Assembly (NCBI GenBank): GCA_945482615.1
Contig: CALYRG010000003.1
Span: 1 to 64,000, forward strand
From: an uncultured Clostridia bacterium
Lineage (GTDB): Bacteria; Bacillota; Clostridia; Oscillospirales; Oscillospiraceae
Length of the DNA: 64,000 bases
Reading direction: 5' to 3'
Shown here: positions 38,539-46,975 of the stretch, one piece after another
Numbering within the stretch: position 1 is the stretch's first letter
Layout of the letters: every line of letters begins with the position of its first letter
Program-made: the position numbers and the translations under genes
Notes under the pieces: generated by a model
Database searches by the model: none
Told to the model about the DNA's origin: nothing
Seen by the model: only the letters and a program-made list of their open reading frames with translations

Positions 38539-40353
38539 ATGTGCGCGATCAGCGGTGTCATTGCCTTGGATCTTTCGGAAGAGACTGCGATCCGGATGCT
38601 TAGGTCTATGCGTCGCCGGGGACCGGATGGAGAAGGAATTGTCCGCTCCGGAGAGGCGGTGCTGCTGCACACGAGGCTTGCCATTATCGACCCGGATGGC
38701 GGTGCACAGCCTATGCACCTGCACTGGCAGGAGGAAGATTACACGCTTGTCTACAATGGGGAGCTGTACAACACAGAGGAGGTTCGGGGAGAACTGGCAA
38801 GGCTGGGTCACCGGTTCCTCGGCTATTCCGACACAGAGGTGGTGCTCCATGCCTATGCCGAGTATGGAAAGGACTGCGTGGAGCATTTCAATGGAATTTT
38901 TGCCTTGGGCGTGTGGGAAAGCCGCCGCCGCCGGTTGTTTCTGGCCCGGGATCGGATCGGGGTGAAGCCTCTGTTCTATGCGCTGCCCGGGAAAGGGATG
39001 GTATTTGCCTCGGAAATCAAGACCATTCTGGCAAGCACCCTTGTCAAGCCCATGCTGGGACAGGAGGGAGCGGCGCAGATCGTCCTTCTGGGGCCGGGCA
39101 GACTTCCGGGCAGCGGTGTGCTGGAAGGGATTTTTGAATTGGAGCCGGGATGCCGGGGATTTTTTGCAAATGGGACACTTACATTGGAGCGATACTGGCG
39201 TCTGACCGACAGGGAGCACCGACAGAGTCTTTCCGATACGGTAGATAGCGTCCGCCAGCTGGTGCAGGACGCCATCCGGCGGCAAATGGTATCGGATGTG
39301 CCCATCGGAACCTTCCTGTCCGGAGGACTGGATTCCAGCATCATCACCGCCGTGTGCGCCGGGGAACTGGAAAAGCGGGGCCAGTGTCTGCAAACCTTTT
39401 CCGTGGACTACGAAAACAATGACCGGTTCTTTACTGCCAGCAAATTCCAGCCCAACTCTGACGGCAGCTTTATCCGGCTGATGCTGGAAGCAATTCCCAC
39501 CGATCATCACTGGACGCTGCTCACAGCGGAAAACCTGGCGGATGAACTGGAGAATGCCACCATAGCGAGGGATTTGCCGGGAATGGCGGACGTGGATTTT
39601 TCCTTGCTGGCCTTCTGCCGGAGGATACGGAACAGCGTAAAGGTTGCCCTGTCCGGGGAGTGCGCCGATGAGATTTTCGGTGGATATCCCTGGTATCGGG
39701 ATCCGGAGGTAAGAGAGCGGGCGGGCTTCCCCTGGGCACAGAATACGCTTGACAGGGCTTCCATGCTGACCCCGGCGGTAAAGGTGGATGCCGAGGAATT
39801 TGTCATGGATGCCTACAACCAGACCTGCCGGGAAAGCGACATTCTCCCGGATACACCGCCTCTGGAGACGCGGATGAAGCAGATGGTCAATCTGAATTTC
39901 CGGTGGTTTATGCAGACGCTGCTGGACAGGAAGGACCGAATGAGCATGTACTGTGGTCTCGAGGTGCGGGTGCCCTTCTGCGACTGGCGGATTGCGGAGT
40001 ATTTGTACGGTGTGCCATGGGCATATAAGGATCTGGAGGGCCGGGAAAAGGGACTGCTGCGCAAAGCTGTGGAAGGGCTCCTGCCTCGGGCGGTGCTGGA
40101 ACGGAAAAAGAGTCCATACCCCAAGACCTTCGACCCCCGATATGAGCATTTGATGCAGGAGCGGTTGGCGGTACTTCTGAAGCAGGACGCACCGCTGTGG
40201 CAGTTGGTTCGGAAGGAACAGGTGAAAGCGGTGCTGGAACAGCAAACACCGTGGCCCTGGTACGGCCAGCTTATGCGCAGACCCCAGACGATGGCTTATC
40301 TGCTGCAGGTCAATTTCTGGCTGGACCGATATGGGATAAAAATGCTGTTTTAG
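38539..40353 (+). CDS. asnB: Glutamine-hydrolysing asparagine synthetase-type enzyme
   Basis: In this 604-residue protein, Cys2 (MCAISG) is the Ntn glutaminase nucleophile, exposed after Met removal. YNGELYN and GYSDTEV follow in the amidotransferase half. The synthetase half has the pyrophosphate loop SGGLDSS near residue 261 and GECADEIFGGYP near 374-385. It moves amide nitrogen from glutamine to aspartate, or, in the AsnO subgroup, has a sporulation role. The in-frame start upstream would block the required N-terminal Cys and is rejected. The ribosome site is AAAGGA. Confidence 0.93.
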   Translation: MCAISGVIALDLSEETAIRMLRSMRRRGPDGEGIVRSGEAVLLHTRLAIIDPDGGAQPMHLHWQEEDYTLVYNGELYNTEEVRGELARLGHRFLGYSDTEVVLHAYAEYGKDCVEHFNGIFALGVWESRRRRLFLARDRIGVKPLFYALPGKGMVFASEIKTILASTLVKPMLGQEGAAQIVLLGPGRLPGSGVLEGIFELEPGCRGFFANGTLTLERYWRLTDREHRQSLSDTVDSVRQLVQDAIRRQMVSDVPIGTFLSGGLDSSIITAVCAGELEKRGQCLQTFSVDYENNDRFFTASKFQPNSDGSFIRLMLEAIPTDHHWTLLTAENLADELENATIARDLPGMADVDFSLLAFCRRIRNSVKVALSGECADEIFGGYPWYRDPEVRERAGFPWAQNTLDRASMLTPAVKVDAEEFVMDAYNQTCRESDILPDTPPLETRMKQMVNLNFRWFMQTLLDRKDRMSMYCGLEVRVPFCDWRIAEYLYGVPWAYKDLEGREKGLLRKAVEGLLPRAVLERKKSPYPKTFDPRYEHLMQERLAVLLKQDAPLWQLVRKEQVKAVLEQQTPWPWYGQLMRRPQTMAYLLQVNFWLDRYGIKMLF

Positions 40354-40357
40354 CGGA

Positions 40358-40386
40358 TTGACGCATAAATTGAACTGTGGTATAAT
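40358..40386 (+). promoter_or_regulatory. Sigma-A promoter of pyk
   Basis: TTGACG, a 17-base spacer and TATAAT, 40 bases before the start. Confidence 0.85.
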
Positions 40387-40426
40387 TTTTGGGAATTGAG
40401 GAATCAAATAGAAAAGGAGATTATGG

Positions 40427-41839
40427 ATGCGTAAAACAAAGATTATCTGCACCATTGGCCCTGCCAGCGAGAACGAAGAGACTCTTACCCAAATGTGTCT
40501 GGCAGGCATGAACGTTGCCCGATTGAATTTCTCCCACGGAACCTATCCGGAGCACGAAAAGAAAATTGAACTGATTAAGCGTGTTCGCCAGAAGCTGGGT
40601 CTGCCCATCGCCATCATGCTGGATACCAAGGGCCCGGAGTACCGGATTCGCACCTTTGCTGCAGGAAAGGTCACCGTGGCAGAGGGCGATGATTTTACCT
40701 TTACCACCCGGGAGGTGGAAGGCAACGAGCATCTGGTGGGCGTGAACTATAAAAATCTGAACATGGACCTGAAGCCCGGCGATACGGTTACCGTGAACAA
40801 CGGCATGGTGAAGTTCCGGGTGGAGCGCATTGAGGATACGGAAATCCACTGCGTCTGTCTGGTGGGCGGTGTCCTGAGCAACCGTAAGAGTATGTCCTTC
40901 CCCAATAAGGTCATGTCCGGCCCGTATCTGAGTGAGCAGGATAAGTCCGACATTCTCTTCGGCATTGCCCATGGGGTGGACTTTATCGCAGCCTCTTTTG
41001 TGTCCGCCAAGCAGGATGTGCTGGATATCCAGAAGCTTCTGGATGAGAACGGCGGCAGTGATATTGAAATCGTGGCCAAGATCGAGAACCGTTCCGGCGT
41101 GGATAATGTGGAGGAGATTTGTTCTGCCTGCAGCGGTATTATGATCGCCCGGGGTGATCTGGGTGTGGAGATCCCCTTCGTGGAGGTCCCCTCCGTCCAG
41201 AAAAAGCTGACCCGGATCTGCCGCATGATGGGCAAGCGGGTGATTACCGCCACCGAGATGCTGGAATCCATGATCTATAATCCCCGGCCCACCCGGGCGG
41301 AGATTTCCGACGTTGCCAATGCTGTCTATGACGGCACCTCCTGCGTGATGCTCTCCGGAGAGTCCGCTGCGGGCAAGTACCCGGTGGAGGCTGTCCGGGC
41401 GATGGCAAGCATCGCTGAGTATACCGAACAGCACACCAGCTACAAGGAGCACTTCCTGTCTACGGCCCATACCGGAAAGAATAACCTGGACTGCATCTCC
41501 CACGCAGTGTGCGCCATGGCTCTGGATGTAAACGCCAAGGGTATTGTGGTCTGCTCCACCTCCGGCCGGACGGCAATGCTGGTCAGCCGCTTCCGTACGC
41601 CGGTGGATATCATTGGCATGACGACCAATGTCAAGGTCTGGCGCCGCCTGTCCATGAGCTGGGGTGTGATCCCGGTGATGGCAGACCAGTTACCCAGCAT
41701 GGAGGTCATGTTCTACTACGCAAAGAACAAAGCCATTCAGACGCTGGGACTGCAGCCGGGGGACAATGTCCTGCTCACCGGCGGCCCGGTGAACGGCCTG
41801 ACCGGCAACACCAATACAATTAAAATCGAGACAGTATAA
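40427..41839 (+). CDS. pyk: Pyruvate kinase
   Basis: The 470-residue enzyme makes pyruvate and ATP from phosphoenolpyruvate. It shows KIICTIGPAS (N-terminus), LNFSHG, the K-binding AKIENRSGV region and the signature MIARGDLGVEIP (about 239-250), then TATEMLESM. The family's C-terminal regulatory domain is complete (about 350-470, CSTSGRTA), without the PEP-utiliser extension found in many Bacillus forms. AAGGAG precedes the ATG. It is monocistronic, and a terminator follows. Confidence 0.97.
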   Translation: MRKTKIICTIGPASENEETLTQMCLAGMNVARLNFSHGTYPEHEKKIELIKRVRQKLGLPIAIMLDTKGPEYRIRTFAAGKVTVAEGDDFTFTTREVEGNEHLVGVNYKNLNMDLKPGDTVTVNNGMVKFRVERIEDTEIHCVCLVGGVLSNRKSMSFPNKVMSGPYLSEQDKSDILFGIAHGVDFIAASFVSAKQDVLDIQKLLDENGGSDIEIVAKIENRSGVDNVEEICSACSGIMIARGDLGVEIPFVEVPSVQKKLTRICRMMGKRVITATEMLESMIYNPRPTRAEISDVANAVYDGTSCVMLSGESAAGKYPVEAVRAMASIAEYTEQHTSYKEHFLSTAHTGKNNLDCISHAVCAMALDVNAKGIVVCSTSGRTAMLVSRFRTPVDIIGMTTNVKVWRRLSMSWGVIPVMADQLPSMEVMFYYAKNKAIQTLGLQPGDNVLLTGGPVNGLTGNTNTIKIETV

Positions 41840-41845
41840 TAAATA

Positions 41846-41877
41846 CCGCCACCGGGAAACCGGTGGCGGCGCTGTTT
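41846..41877. terminator. Intrinsic terminator after pyk
   Basis: A 10-bp perfect CCGCCACCGG stem with a GAAA loop, followed by CGCTGTTT. It lies against the 3' end of the convergent rhomboid-like gene. Confidence 0.75.
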
Positions 41878-42733
41878 ACTGGATGTGCGTATGGTTGTTG
41901 ATGTGATCCTGGCAGTAGCAGTAGTAGCCTTTGCACCGGGAGCAGTACCGGAACTCCAGCTCCGGATCGGAGACATCCGTTCTGCCGCAGACCGTGCAGC
42001 GGTGGGTATAGGCGGCCTTCTGGGGTTGGGGCGACGACTGCGCTGCCTGGGGACGGAAGGGAATGACCGTTGGCCCCTGGGGCTTTTTGCGGAACAGCCC
42101 CATGAGCTTCATGCGCCACTTCATGGGAATCACATTCAGAACATCCTCGCCGAAGAACAGGAAATAGTTGGCAAGGGAAATAACAGCGAACAGGTTGTAG
42201 GGGAAAGGGTAGAGCAGAAGGTTCATCAGAACGATTACAAGATCCAGCAATGCAAAGATCCATGCCTTTACCGGGATTATGAACATCAGCAGGAACGTGG
42301 CATCAGGGTACATGGTGGCATAGCCAAGGAACAGGCTGGTGTTCAGGTAGGCCACGCTGGCACTGCCGCCGAACAGCATGCAGTAGATATCCATCATGAC
42401 AATGCCGGTCAGATAAAACAGGTTAAAGCGCAGAGTGCCCCAGACATTTTCCATGGCTCTGCCGATGGAGTAGTAGCAGAACAGGGAAACTGCCATCAGC
42501 AGCAGATTGTCTACCCGATAGGTCAGGGGATAGGTCAGCAGCCGCCAGACCTGTCCCTGGAGAATCAGTGTCCGGTCAAAGTACAGAAGACTGTACAGAA
42601 GGGGATTGCCCAGAATGTCGCTCATGACATACACCACGGCGGTGCCCAGGACAATGTAGAGCATCAGATTGGGGATTCCCTTGTCCCGGTTTCGGAAGCA
42701 AAAAAGATTGAATTGTTTGCGAAGTTTTTTCAA
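41876..42733 (-). CDS. Rhomboid-like membrane protein with C-terminal zinc ribbon, catalytic residues absent
   Basis: The 285-residue protein has six hydrophobic segments. WRLLTYPLTY (about 68-77) and GRAMENVWGTLRFNLFYL (about 95-112) match the loop-1 WR motif and helix-2 region of rhomboid proteases. Where the catalytic GxSG should be, the sequence reads YLNTSLFLGYA, and no late His in a helix is seen, so it is probably a pseudoprotease. The C-terminal tail (about 245-285) has CTVCG and CSRCKGYYCYC, a zinc ribbon. The TTG at 42733 has GGAG nine bases upstream; an alternative TTG at 42742 touches that site. Confidence 0.8.
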   Translation of the reverse strand: MKKLRKQFNLFCFRNRDKGIPNLMLYIVLGTAVVYVMSDILGNPLLYSLLYFDRTLILQGQVWRLLTYPLTYRVDNLLLMAVSLFCYYSIGRAMENVWGTLRFNLFYLTGIVMMDIYCMLFGGSASVAYLNTSLFLGYATMYPDATFLLMFIIPVKAWIFALLDLVIVLMNLLLYPFPYNLFAVISLANYFLFFGEDVLNVIPMKWRMKLMGLFRKKPQGPTVIPFRPQAAQSSPQPQKAAYTHRCTVCGRTDVSDPELEFRYCSRCKGYYCYCQDHINNHTHIQ

Positions 42734-42883
42734 GAGTCTCAACTCCTCGTTTTCATTGGTAGTATTTTATCAGTCCCCAGCGAAAAAGTCTATAGCGGAA
42801 ATGTAAATTATCCTGGCGAAACGGAGCAAAAACAAAATTGCGTCTCCACTGCCGCAGTTGAAAGGACGGATTTGAAAAAAATA

Positions 42884-42911
42884 TTGACAAATTCCAAAAG
42901 TATGATACCAT
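42884..42911 (+). promoter_or_regulatory. Sigma-A promoter of metK
   Basis: TTGACA, a 16-base spacer and TACCAT, about 20 bases before the aptamer. The gap 42743-42883 otherwise holds only a weak minus-strand promoter near 42768-42797 for the rhomboid-like gene. Confidence 0.6.
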
Positions 42912-42932
42912 ACACTCAATTGCATACACAGC

Positions 42933-43069
42933 CTTATCAAGAGCGGTGGAGGGAACGGCCCGATGAAACCCGGCAACCTGTTAATTCAAGGTGCCAAATC
43001 CGGCGGCAGACGAAAGATGAGGATTCGATACAGCACACATCGGGTCTTCGGTGTGTGCAAAATTTTTTG
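42933..43069 (+). promoter_or_regulatory. SAM-I (S-box) riboswitch with terminator
   Basis: The aptamer runs from about 42933 to 43023: CTTATCAAGAG start, GGAGGGA, GGCCCGATGAAACCCGGCAA (42957-42976), then AAGGTGCCAAATCC and GAAAGATGAGG. These are the conserved S-box core elements. A terminator follows (GCACACA with TGTGTGC, 43033-43039 with 43052-43058, then TTTTTT), giving an OFF switch: SAM binding frees the terminator. It controls metK directly. Confidence 0.95.
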
Positions 43070-43087
43070 TAGAGAAAAGGAACGAAA

Positions 43088-44221
43088 ATGGAAAAAAGAC
43101 TCTTTACCTCTGAATGTGTTACGGAAGGACATCCTGATAAGGTGGCCGACGCCATCTCTGATGCCATCCTGGACGAATGCCTGCGACAGGACCCCGGCTC
43201 CCGGGTGGCCTGTGAGACCATGGTCTCCACCGATCTGTGCATTATCTGCGGAGAAATCACCACCAAGGCAAGGGTAAACTATGAGCAGATTGCCAGAAGC
43301 ACCGTCCGCCGCATCGGCTACACCCGCCCGGAGGACGGCTTCTGCGCCGATACCATGGAGGTTATCTGCCGGGTGCATACCCAGTCGGCAGACATCGCCA
43401 TGGGCACCAATGATGAGGCAGGCGGCGCGGGAGACCAGGGCATGATGTTCGGCGGCGCCTGTGACCAGACACCGGAGTGCATGCCCCTGCCAGCCGCTCT
43501 GAGCCGGGCTCTGTGCCGCCGTTTGACCGAATGCGTCCGGGAAAACCCGCTCCTGCGTCCCGACGGAAAGACCCAGGTCACTGTCTCCTACGATGAAAAC
43601 AACCAGGTCTTAGGCGTCGAGGCTGTGGTGGTGTCTGTGATGCACAGCGCCGGATTCCCTATGGAGGAGCTTCGCGCTTACATCCGCCGGGAGGTCATTG
43701 CCCCGGTGCTGAGCGCCTACGGCTTCCGTCTGAATCAGGTGCCGGCTGTTCACATCAACCCCACCGGAAACTTTGTCATCGGCGGCCCCAACGGTGACAC
43801 AGGGCTCACCGGACGGAAGATCATTGTGGACACCTACGGCGGCTGGTTCTCCCACGGCGGCGGCGCCTTCTCCGGTAAGGACCCCACCAAGGTGGACCGC
43901 AGTGCTGCCTACATGGCCCGGTATATGGCAAAGAATCTGGTAGCTGCGGGCCTGGCAAAGCAGGTTCAGGTGCAGCTTGCCTACGCCATCGGCGTGGCGG
44001 AGCCGGTCTCCCTTCGGGTGGACAGCAATGGAACCGGCGTGATCCCTGACGAGGAAATGACGGCGCTTCTGCGCCGGGACTGCGACCTGACTCCAGCGGG
44101 CATTATCCGCACCCTGGGTCTGCGCCGTCCCATCTACAGCGCCACTGCTTCTCAGGGGCATTTCGGCATGGAAGACAGGCCCTGGGAGAGAACCGATCTT
44201 GCCGAAAAGTGGAAGTGCTAA
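43088..44221 (+). CDS. metK: S-adenosylmethionine synthetase
   Basis: The 377-residue enzyme joins methionine and ATP to make SAM. It has the N-terminal FTSECVTEGHPDKVAD, GTNDEAGGAGDQGMMFG (signature 1 in the variant found in Clostridia) and GGGAFSGKDPTKVDRS (signature 2). It is slightly shorter than the 390-400 typical of Bacillus. The product is sensed by its own leader. It overlaps the convergent dpaB gene by four bases. Confidence 0.97.
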   Translation: MEKRLFTSECVTEGHPDKVADAISDAILDECLRQDPGSRVACETMVSTDLCIICGEITTKARVNYEQIARSTVRRIGYTRPEDGFCADTMEVICRVHTQSADIAMGTNDEAGGAGDQGMMFGGACDQTPECMPLPAALSRALCRRLTECVRENPLLRPDGKTQVTVSYDENNQVLGVEAVVVSVMHSAGFPMEELRAYIRREVIAPVLSAYGFRLNQVPAVHINPTGNFVIGGPNGDTGLTGRKIIVDTYGGWFSHGGGAFSGKDPTKVDRSAAYMARYMAKNLVAAGLAKQVQVQLAYAIGVAEPVSLRVDSNGTGVIPDEEMTALLRRDCDLTPAGIIRTLGLRRPIYSATASQGHFGMEDRPWERTDLAEKWKC

Positions 44222-44778
44222 AATAAGATTGGCTGAATCTGCCGCCCTTCCAGGGCGGCTTTCAGCGTCTGGGGGATTTTTTCAAAGTCAGCCACCATGC
44301 TGGTGGGCTTGTTGGCTGGGTCATCCTGGCCGAAGGGGACAAAATAGCAGTGCTTCCGGTTGAGAAGACTTCCGATATTTGCTGCAGCTCCGGACAGGGC
44401 ATCGTTGGTGGATACGGCGATGACCACCGGGCGGCCATTGCGCAGATGGCTTTTTGCTGCCATGGTCACGGATGTGTCAGCGATCCCGTGGGCGAGCTTT
44501 GCCAGCGTGTTTCCGGTGCAGGGGGCGATGAGCAGAATATCCAGAAGCTTCCTGGGACCGATGGGCTCCGCCTGCGGGATGGTGGTAATGGCCTCCCGTC
44601 CGCAGAGCCTTTTCACCGTTTCCAGATGCTCCCGGGCGGTTCCGAACCGGCTGTCCGTGGAGGCAGAGATTCCGGAAAGGATGGGAACAATATCGTACTC
44701 CCGGCGAAGAGCTTCCATCACGGGGAATACTTTGGAATATGTACAGAAGGAGCCGCACATGGCAAAGCCGAGGGTCAT
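44218..44778 (-). CDS. dpaB: Dipicolinate synthase subunit B
   Basis: The 186-residue flavoprotein-fold protein (related to UbiX/CoaC) has GFAMCGSFCTYSK at the N-terminus and LIAPCTGNTLAKLAHGIADT (about 103-122). With DpaA it converts dihydrodipicolinate to dipicolinic acid, the spore core chelator, in the mother cell. The longer reading frame upstream lies inside dpaA; the ATG at 44778 has GGGAGG and overlaps the dpaA stop (ATGA). Confidence 0.95.
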   Translation of the reverse strand: MTLGFAMCGSFCTYSKVFPVMEALRREYDIVPILSGISASTDSRFGTAREHLETVKRLCGREAITTIPQAEPIGPRKLLDILLIAPCTGNTLAKLAHGIADTSVTMAAKSHLRNGRPVVIAVSTNDALSGAAANIGSLLNRKHCYFVPFGQDDPANKPTSMVADFEKIPQTLKAALEGRQIQPILF

Positions 44779-45530
44779 AGCTGCACCTCCCGAAGAATCG
44801 TCCGGGCAATGAGTGCACCGGAGGAGACAGGCGTCCGTACCCCTGGAAGTCCCCTTGACCATATCACATCCGGGCCATCCAGACCCCTCTGAGAGGCCAG
44901 GTCAATTTTTACGCATTCCCGCCAGGCGGCGGATTCCTCCTGCCCCAGTATGGGCGCAGGGACGGTGTTGAACAGCAGACGTTTCCCGGGAGCCAGCCGG
45001 TTCAGATCCTCCACTGACGCGGCCTGATAGCCCAGGGCGCGGATCATGGCCCGATCCTTTTCCTTCCGGGCCACAATGGTTACGTCCGTACCCAGGGCGG
45101 AAAGAAGCTTTGCCAGGCACTTTCCGATCCGCCCCCAGCCCAGAATCACAGCAGAAGCATCGGCAAAGGCAGTGGTCAGCTCTCCGGCGGCTACCCGCAG
45201 GGCACAGTCCGCTGTCAGAGCGGCGTTGGCGGCCAGGTATTCTTCGTCCCGGAGAAGGTCCATGACGGTGCGCCCTTCCAGGGCAGGATGGCGGAGGTTC
45301 CCGCCGATGACGCAAAGCGTCTCCGGCAGCATCTGCAGCAGAGCTTCCAGACTCCCGCCGCCCCGCAGACTGCCATCGGAAGCAAAGCTGGGGACGTCCA
45401 GCAGTACGTGGGTGATTTCCGGGGCGGGGTGATCGATGGTGGGAAGGCCCATATCCTCCAGAGCACGCCGGGCATACCGGCATGCGGCGGTTACTCCCAC
45501 CGGATAAATCAGCATGGGTTTCAAAAACAT
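44775..45530 (-). CDS. dpaA: Dipicolinate synthase subunit A
   Basis: The 251-residue NAD-dependent dehydrogenase-like protein has a Rossmann motif GWGRIGKCLAK near residues 131-141 and VARKEKDR after it. It is shorter than the roughly 290-300 residues common in Bacillus and Clostridium; the loss is in the N-terminal domain. The ATG at 45530 directly touches the AAGGAGGG site, so the in-frame TTG at 45524 (seven bases from it) may be the real start. Transcribed with dpaB from a sigma-K-like promoter. Confidence 0.93.
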   Translation of the reverse strand: MFLKPMLIYPVGVTAACRYARRALEDMGLPTIDHPAPEITHVLLDVPSFASDGSLRGGGSLEALLQMLPETLCVIGGNLRHPALEGRTVMDLLRDEEYLAANAALTADCALRVAAGELTTAFADASAVILGWGRIGKCLAKLLSALGTDVTIVARKEKDRAMIRALGYQAASVEDLNRLAPGKRLLFNTVPAPILGQEESAAWRECVKIDLASQRGLDGPDVIWSRGLPGVRTPVSSGALIARTILREVQL

Positions 45531-45545
45531 CCCTCCTTCTTCACC

Positions 45546-45571
45546 AGAATATGAAAGTAGGGGGATTGTGT
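45546..45571 (-). promoter_or_regulatory. Candidate sigma-K promoter of dpaAB
   Basis: On the minus strand, CATATTCT (45546-45553, fits CATAnnnT), 16 bases after an AC pair (45570-45571). spoVF is sigma-K dependent in Bacillus subtilis. The consensus is short, so the sequence support alone is modest. Confidence 0.35.
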
Positions 45572-45604
45572 GCGCACAAAACCCGGAAGACAGCTGGGGA
45601 ACAC

Positions 45605-45632
45605 TTGATTTTTAAGCGAAAATCGGTATAAT
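45605..45632 (+). promoter_or_regulatory. Sigma-A promoter of the DUF4364 gene
   Basis: TTGATT, a 16-base spacer and TATAAT, 21 bases before the start. Confidence 0.75.
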
Positions 45633-45653
45633 GGAGCGCAAGAGGTGAAGACA

Positions 45654-46187
45654 ATGCAGCGCTATGGATTTATTCACGATATGATGGATGTGAAGGTGCT
45701 GATTCTGTACGTGATGTCCCGGGTCAGTGATCCGGTGGATACCCAGCAGCTTTATGAGCTGTGCTATCAGGATGAATGCCTGAGCTATTTTGACGTTTGC
45801 ACGGCCGTTCCGGAGCTGGTGGACTCCGGACATCTGCAGAAGGTGGGGGACGAGCACTACGAAATTACACAAAAGGGACGGGAGCACTGCACTCTGACAG
45901 AGGACTCCATTGCCTTTTCCGTTCGCCAGCGCGCCGAGAACGCCGTCGCCGTTTTCAACCGGCAGCTCCGGCGCAGCTGCTTTGTGAAAACCGGAACGGA
46001 GCCTGGGGATAATGGAGACTTCACTGTGCGTATGGCTCTGAGCAATGAGACCGGAACGCTGATGACGATGGAGCTGATGGCTCCCAACCAGCGGCAGGCT
46101 CTGCGGCTGAGCAAGCTGCTGGAAAAGAAGGCGGAGGAAATCTACAACCTGACCATGGCTTCTCTGCTGGATGAGGAAGATATGTGA
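45654..46187 (+). CDS. DUF4364 family protein, winged-helix-like
   Basis: The 177-residue protein starts MQRYGFIHDMMDVKVLILYVMSRV, quoted as HDMMDVKVLILYV, which fits DUF4364 of Clostridia. A MarR-like winged-helix part is suggested by LVDSGHLQKVGDEHYEITQKGRE (about 55-80; the ITQKGRE turn is typical). The C-terminal half is unfamiliar. Function unknown; DNA binding is inferred. ATG at 45654 with GAGGTG upstream. The frame also allows GTG at 45645. Confidence 0.85.
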   Translation: MQRYGFIHDMMDVKVLILYVMSRVSDPVDTQQLYELCYQDECLSYFDVCTAVPELVDSGHLQKVGDEHYEITQKGREHCTLTEDSIAFSVRQRAENAVAVFNRQLRRSCFVKTGTEPGDNGDFTVRMALSNETGTLMTMELMAPNQRQALRLSKLLEKKAEEIYNLTMASLLDEEDM

Positions 46188-46209
46188 TAATTGTTAACAA
46201 TTTCAGGAC

Positions 46210-46238
46210 TTGCTCAATTCGCGGTATTGTGCTATAAT
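46210..46238 (+). promoter_or_regulatory. Sigma-A promoter of hpf
   Basis: TTGCTC, a 17-base spacer and TATAAT, 44 bases before the start. Confidence 0.75.
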
Positions 46239-46282
46239 ACCAACACACCGGAGGACCGGTGACACGAAAGGAGCTGCCGCAT

Positions 46283-46822
46283 ATGAAATTCCAATTCAGT
46301 GAAAAGAAAGTGAAACTTCCTGGCAACGTCCATGCCTACGCCGAGAAGAAGGTAATGAAGCTGGCACGCTTTTTTGAGGAGGATGCACAGGCACTGATTG
46401 TATTCTCTGTGGAGAAGAACCGGAACAATGTGGAGCTGACCGTTCACGGTGCAGGCACCTGGTTCCGGGCCCATGAGAGTACTTCCGATATGTTTGCCTC
46501 CATTGATGCGGCTGTGGCTACCATCGAGGGACAGATCCGCAAGAACAAGACCCGCCTGGCCAAGCGCCTGAAGCAGGGGGCTTTTACTCGCACCGTCCAG
46601 GAGGAGACCTCCTTTACCCCGGAGCCTGCCGAGGAGGAGCTGAACATTGTCCGCATCAAGACCTTCCCCTTCAAGTCCATGACCCGTGAGGAAGCGGTTT
46701 TGCAGATGAATCTGCTGGAACATAATTTCTTTGCGTTCCGGGACGAGGACAACGGCGGAAGCTATGCCGTGGTCTATCGCCGAAATGACGGCGGCTATGG
46801 TCTGATCGATGACAGCGAATAA
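46283..46822 (+). CDS. hpf: Ribosome hibernation promoting factor, long form
   Basis: The 179-residue protein joins a YfiA-like N-terminal domain (residues 1-100, KKVMKLARFFEEDA) that binds the 30S decoding region and a C-terminal dimerisation domain (about 120-178, VRIKTFPFKSMTREEAVLQMNLLEHNFFAFRDE, here shortened to FPFKSMTREEA and NLLEHNFFAFRD). It forms 100S ribosome dimers in stationary phase. AAAGGAG precedes the ATG. Monocistronic with terminator. Confidence 0.96.
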   Translation: MKFQFSEKKVKLPGNVHAYAEKKVMKLARFFEEDAQALIVFSVEKNRNNVELTVHGAGTWFRAHESTSDMFASIDAAVATIEGQIRKNKTRLAKRLKQGAFTRTVQEETSFTPEPAEEELNIVRIKTFPFKSMTREEAVLQMNLLEHNFFAFRDEDNGGSYAVVYRRNDGGYGLIDDSE

Positions 46823-46829
46823 CCGTTTC

Positions 46830-46859
46830 GTATCCGCCGGCAGCAATGCCGGCGGATAC
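46830..46859 (+). terminator. Intrinsic terminator after hpf
   Basis: A 12-bp perfect stem GTATCCGCCGGC with a 6-base loop, followed by TTTGCG. Confidence 0.75.
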
Positions 46860-46975
46860 TTTGCGATTTTGGCAGGAGCCGGAAAGAAACCGCGTCTTCG
46901 GGGAAATAACTATTTACAGAATGTCTCTGCATGTGGTATGATGGGTGCAGAAATATGGATACAGAGGTTTTCCGA

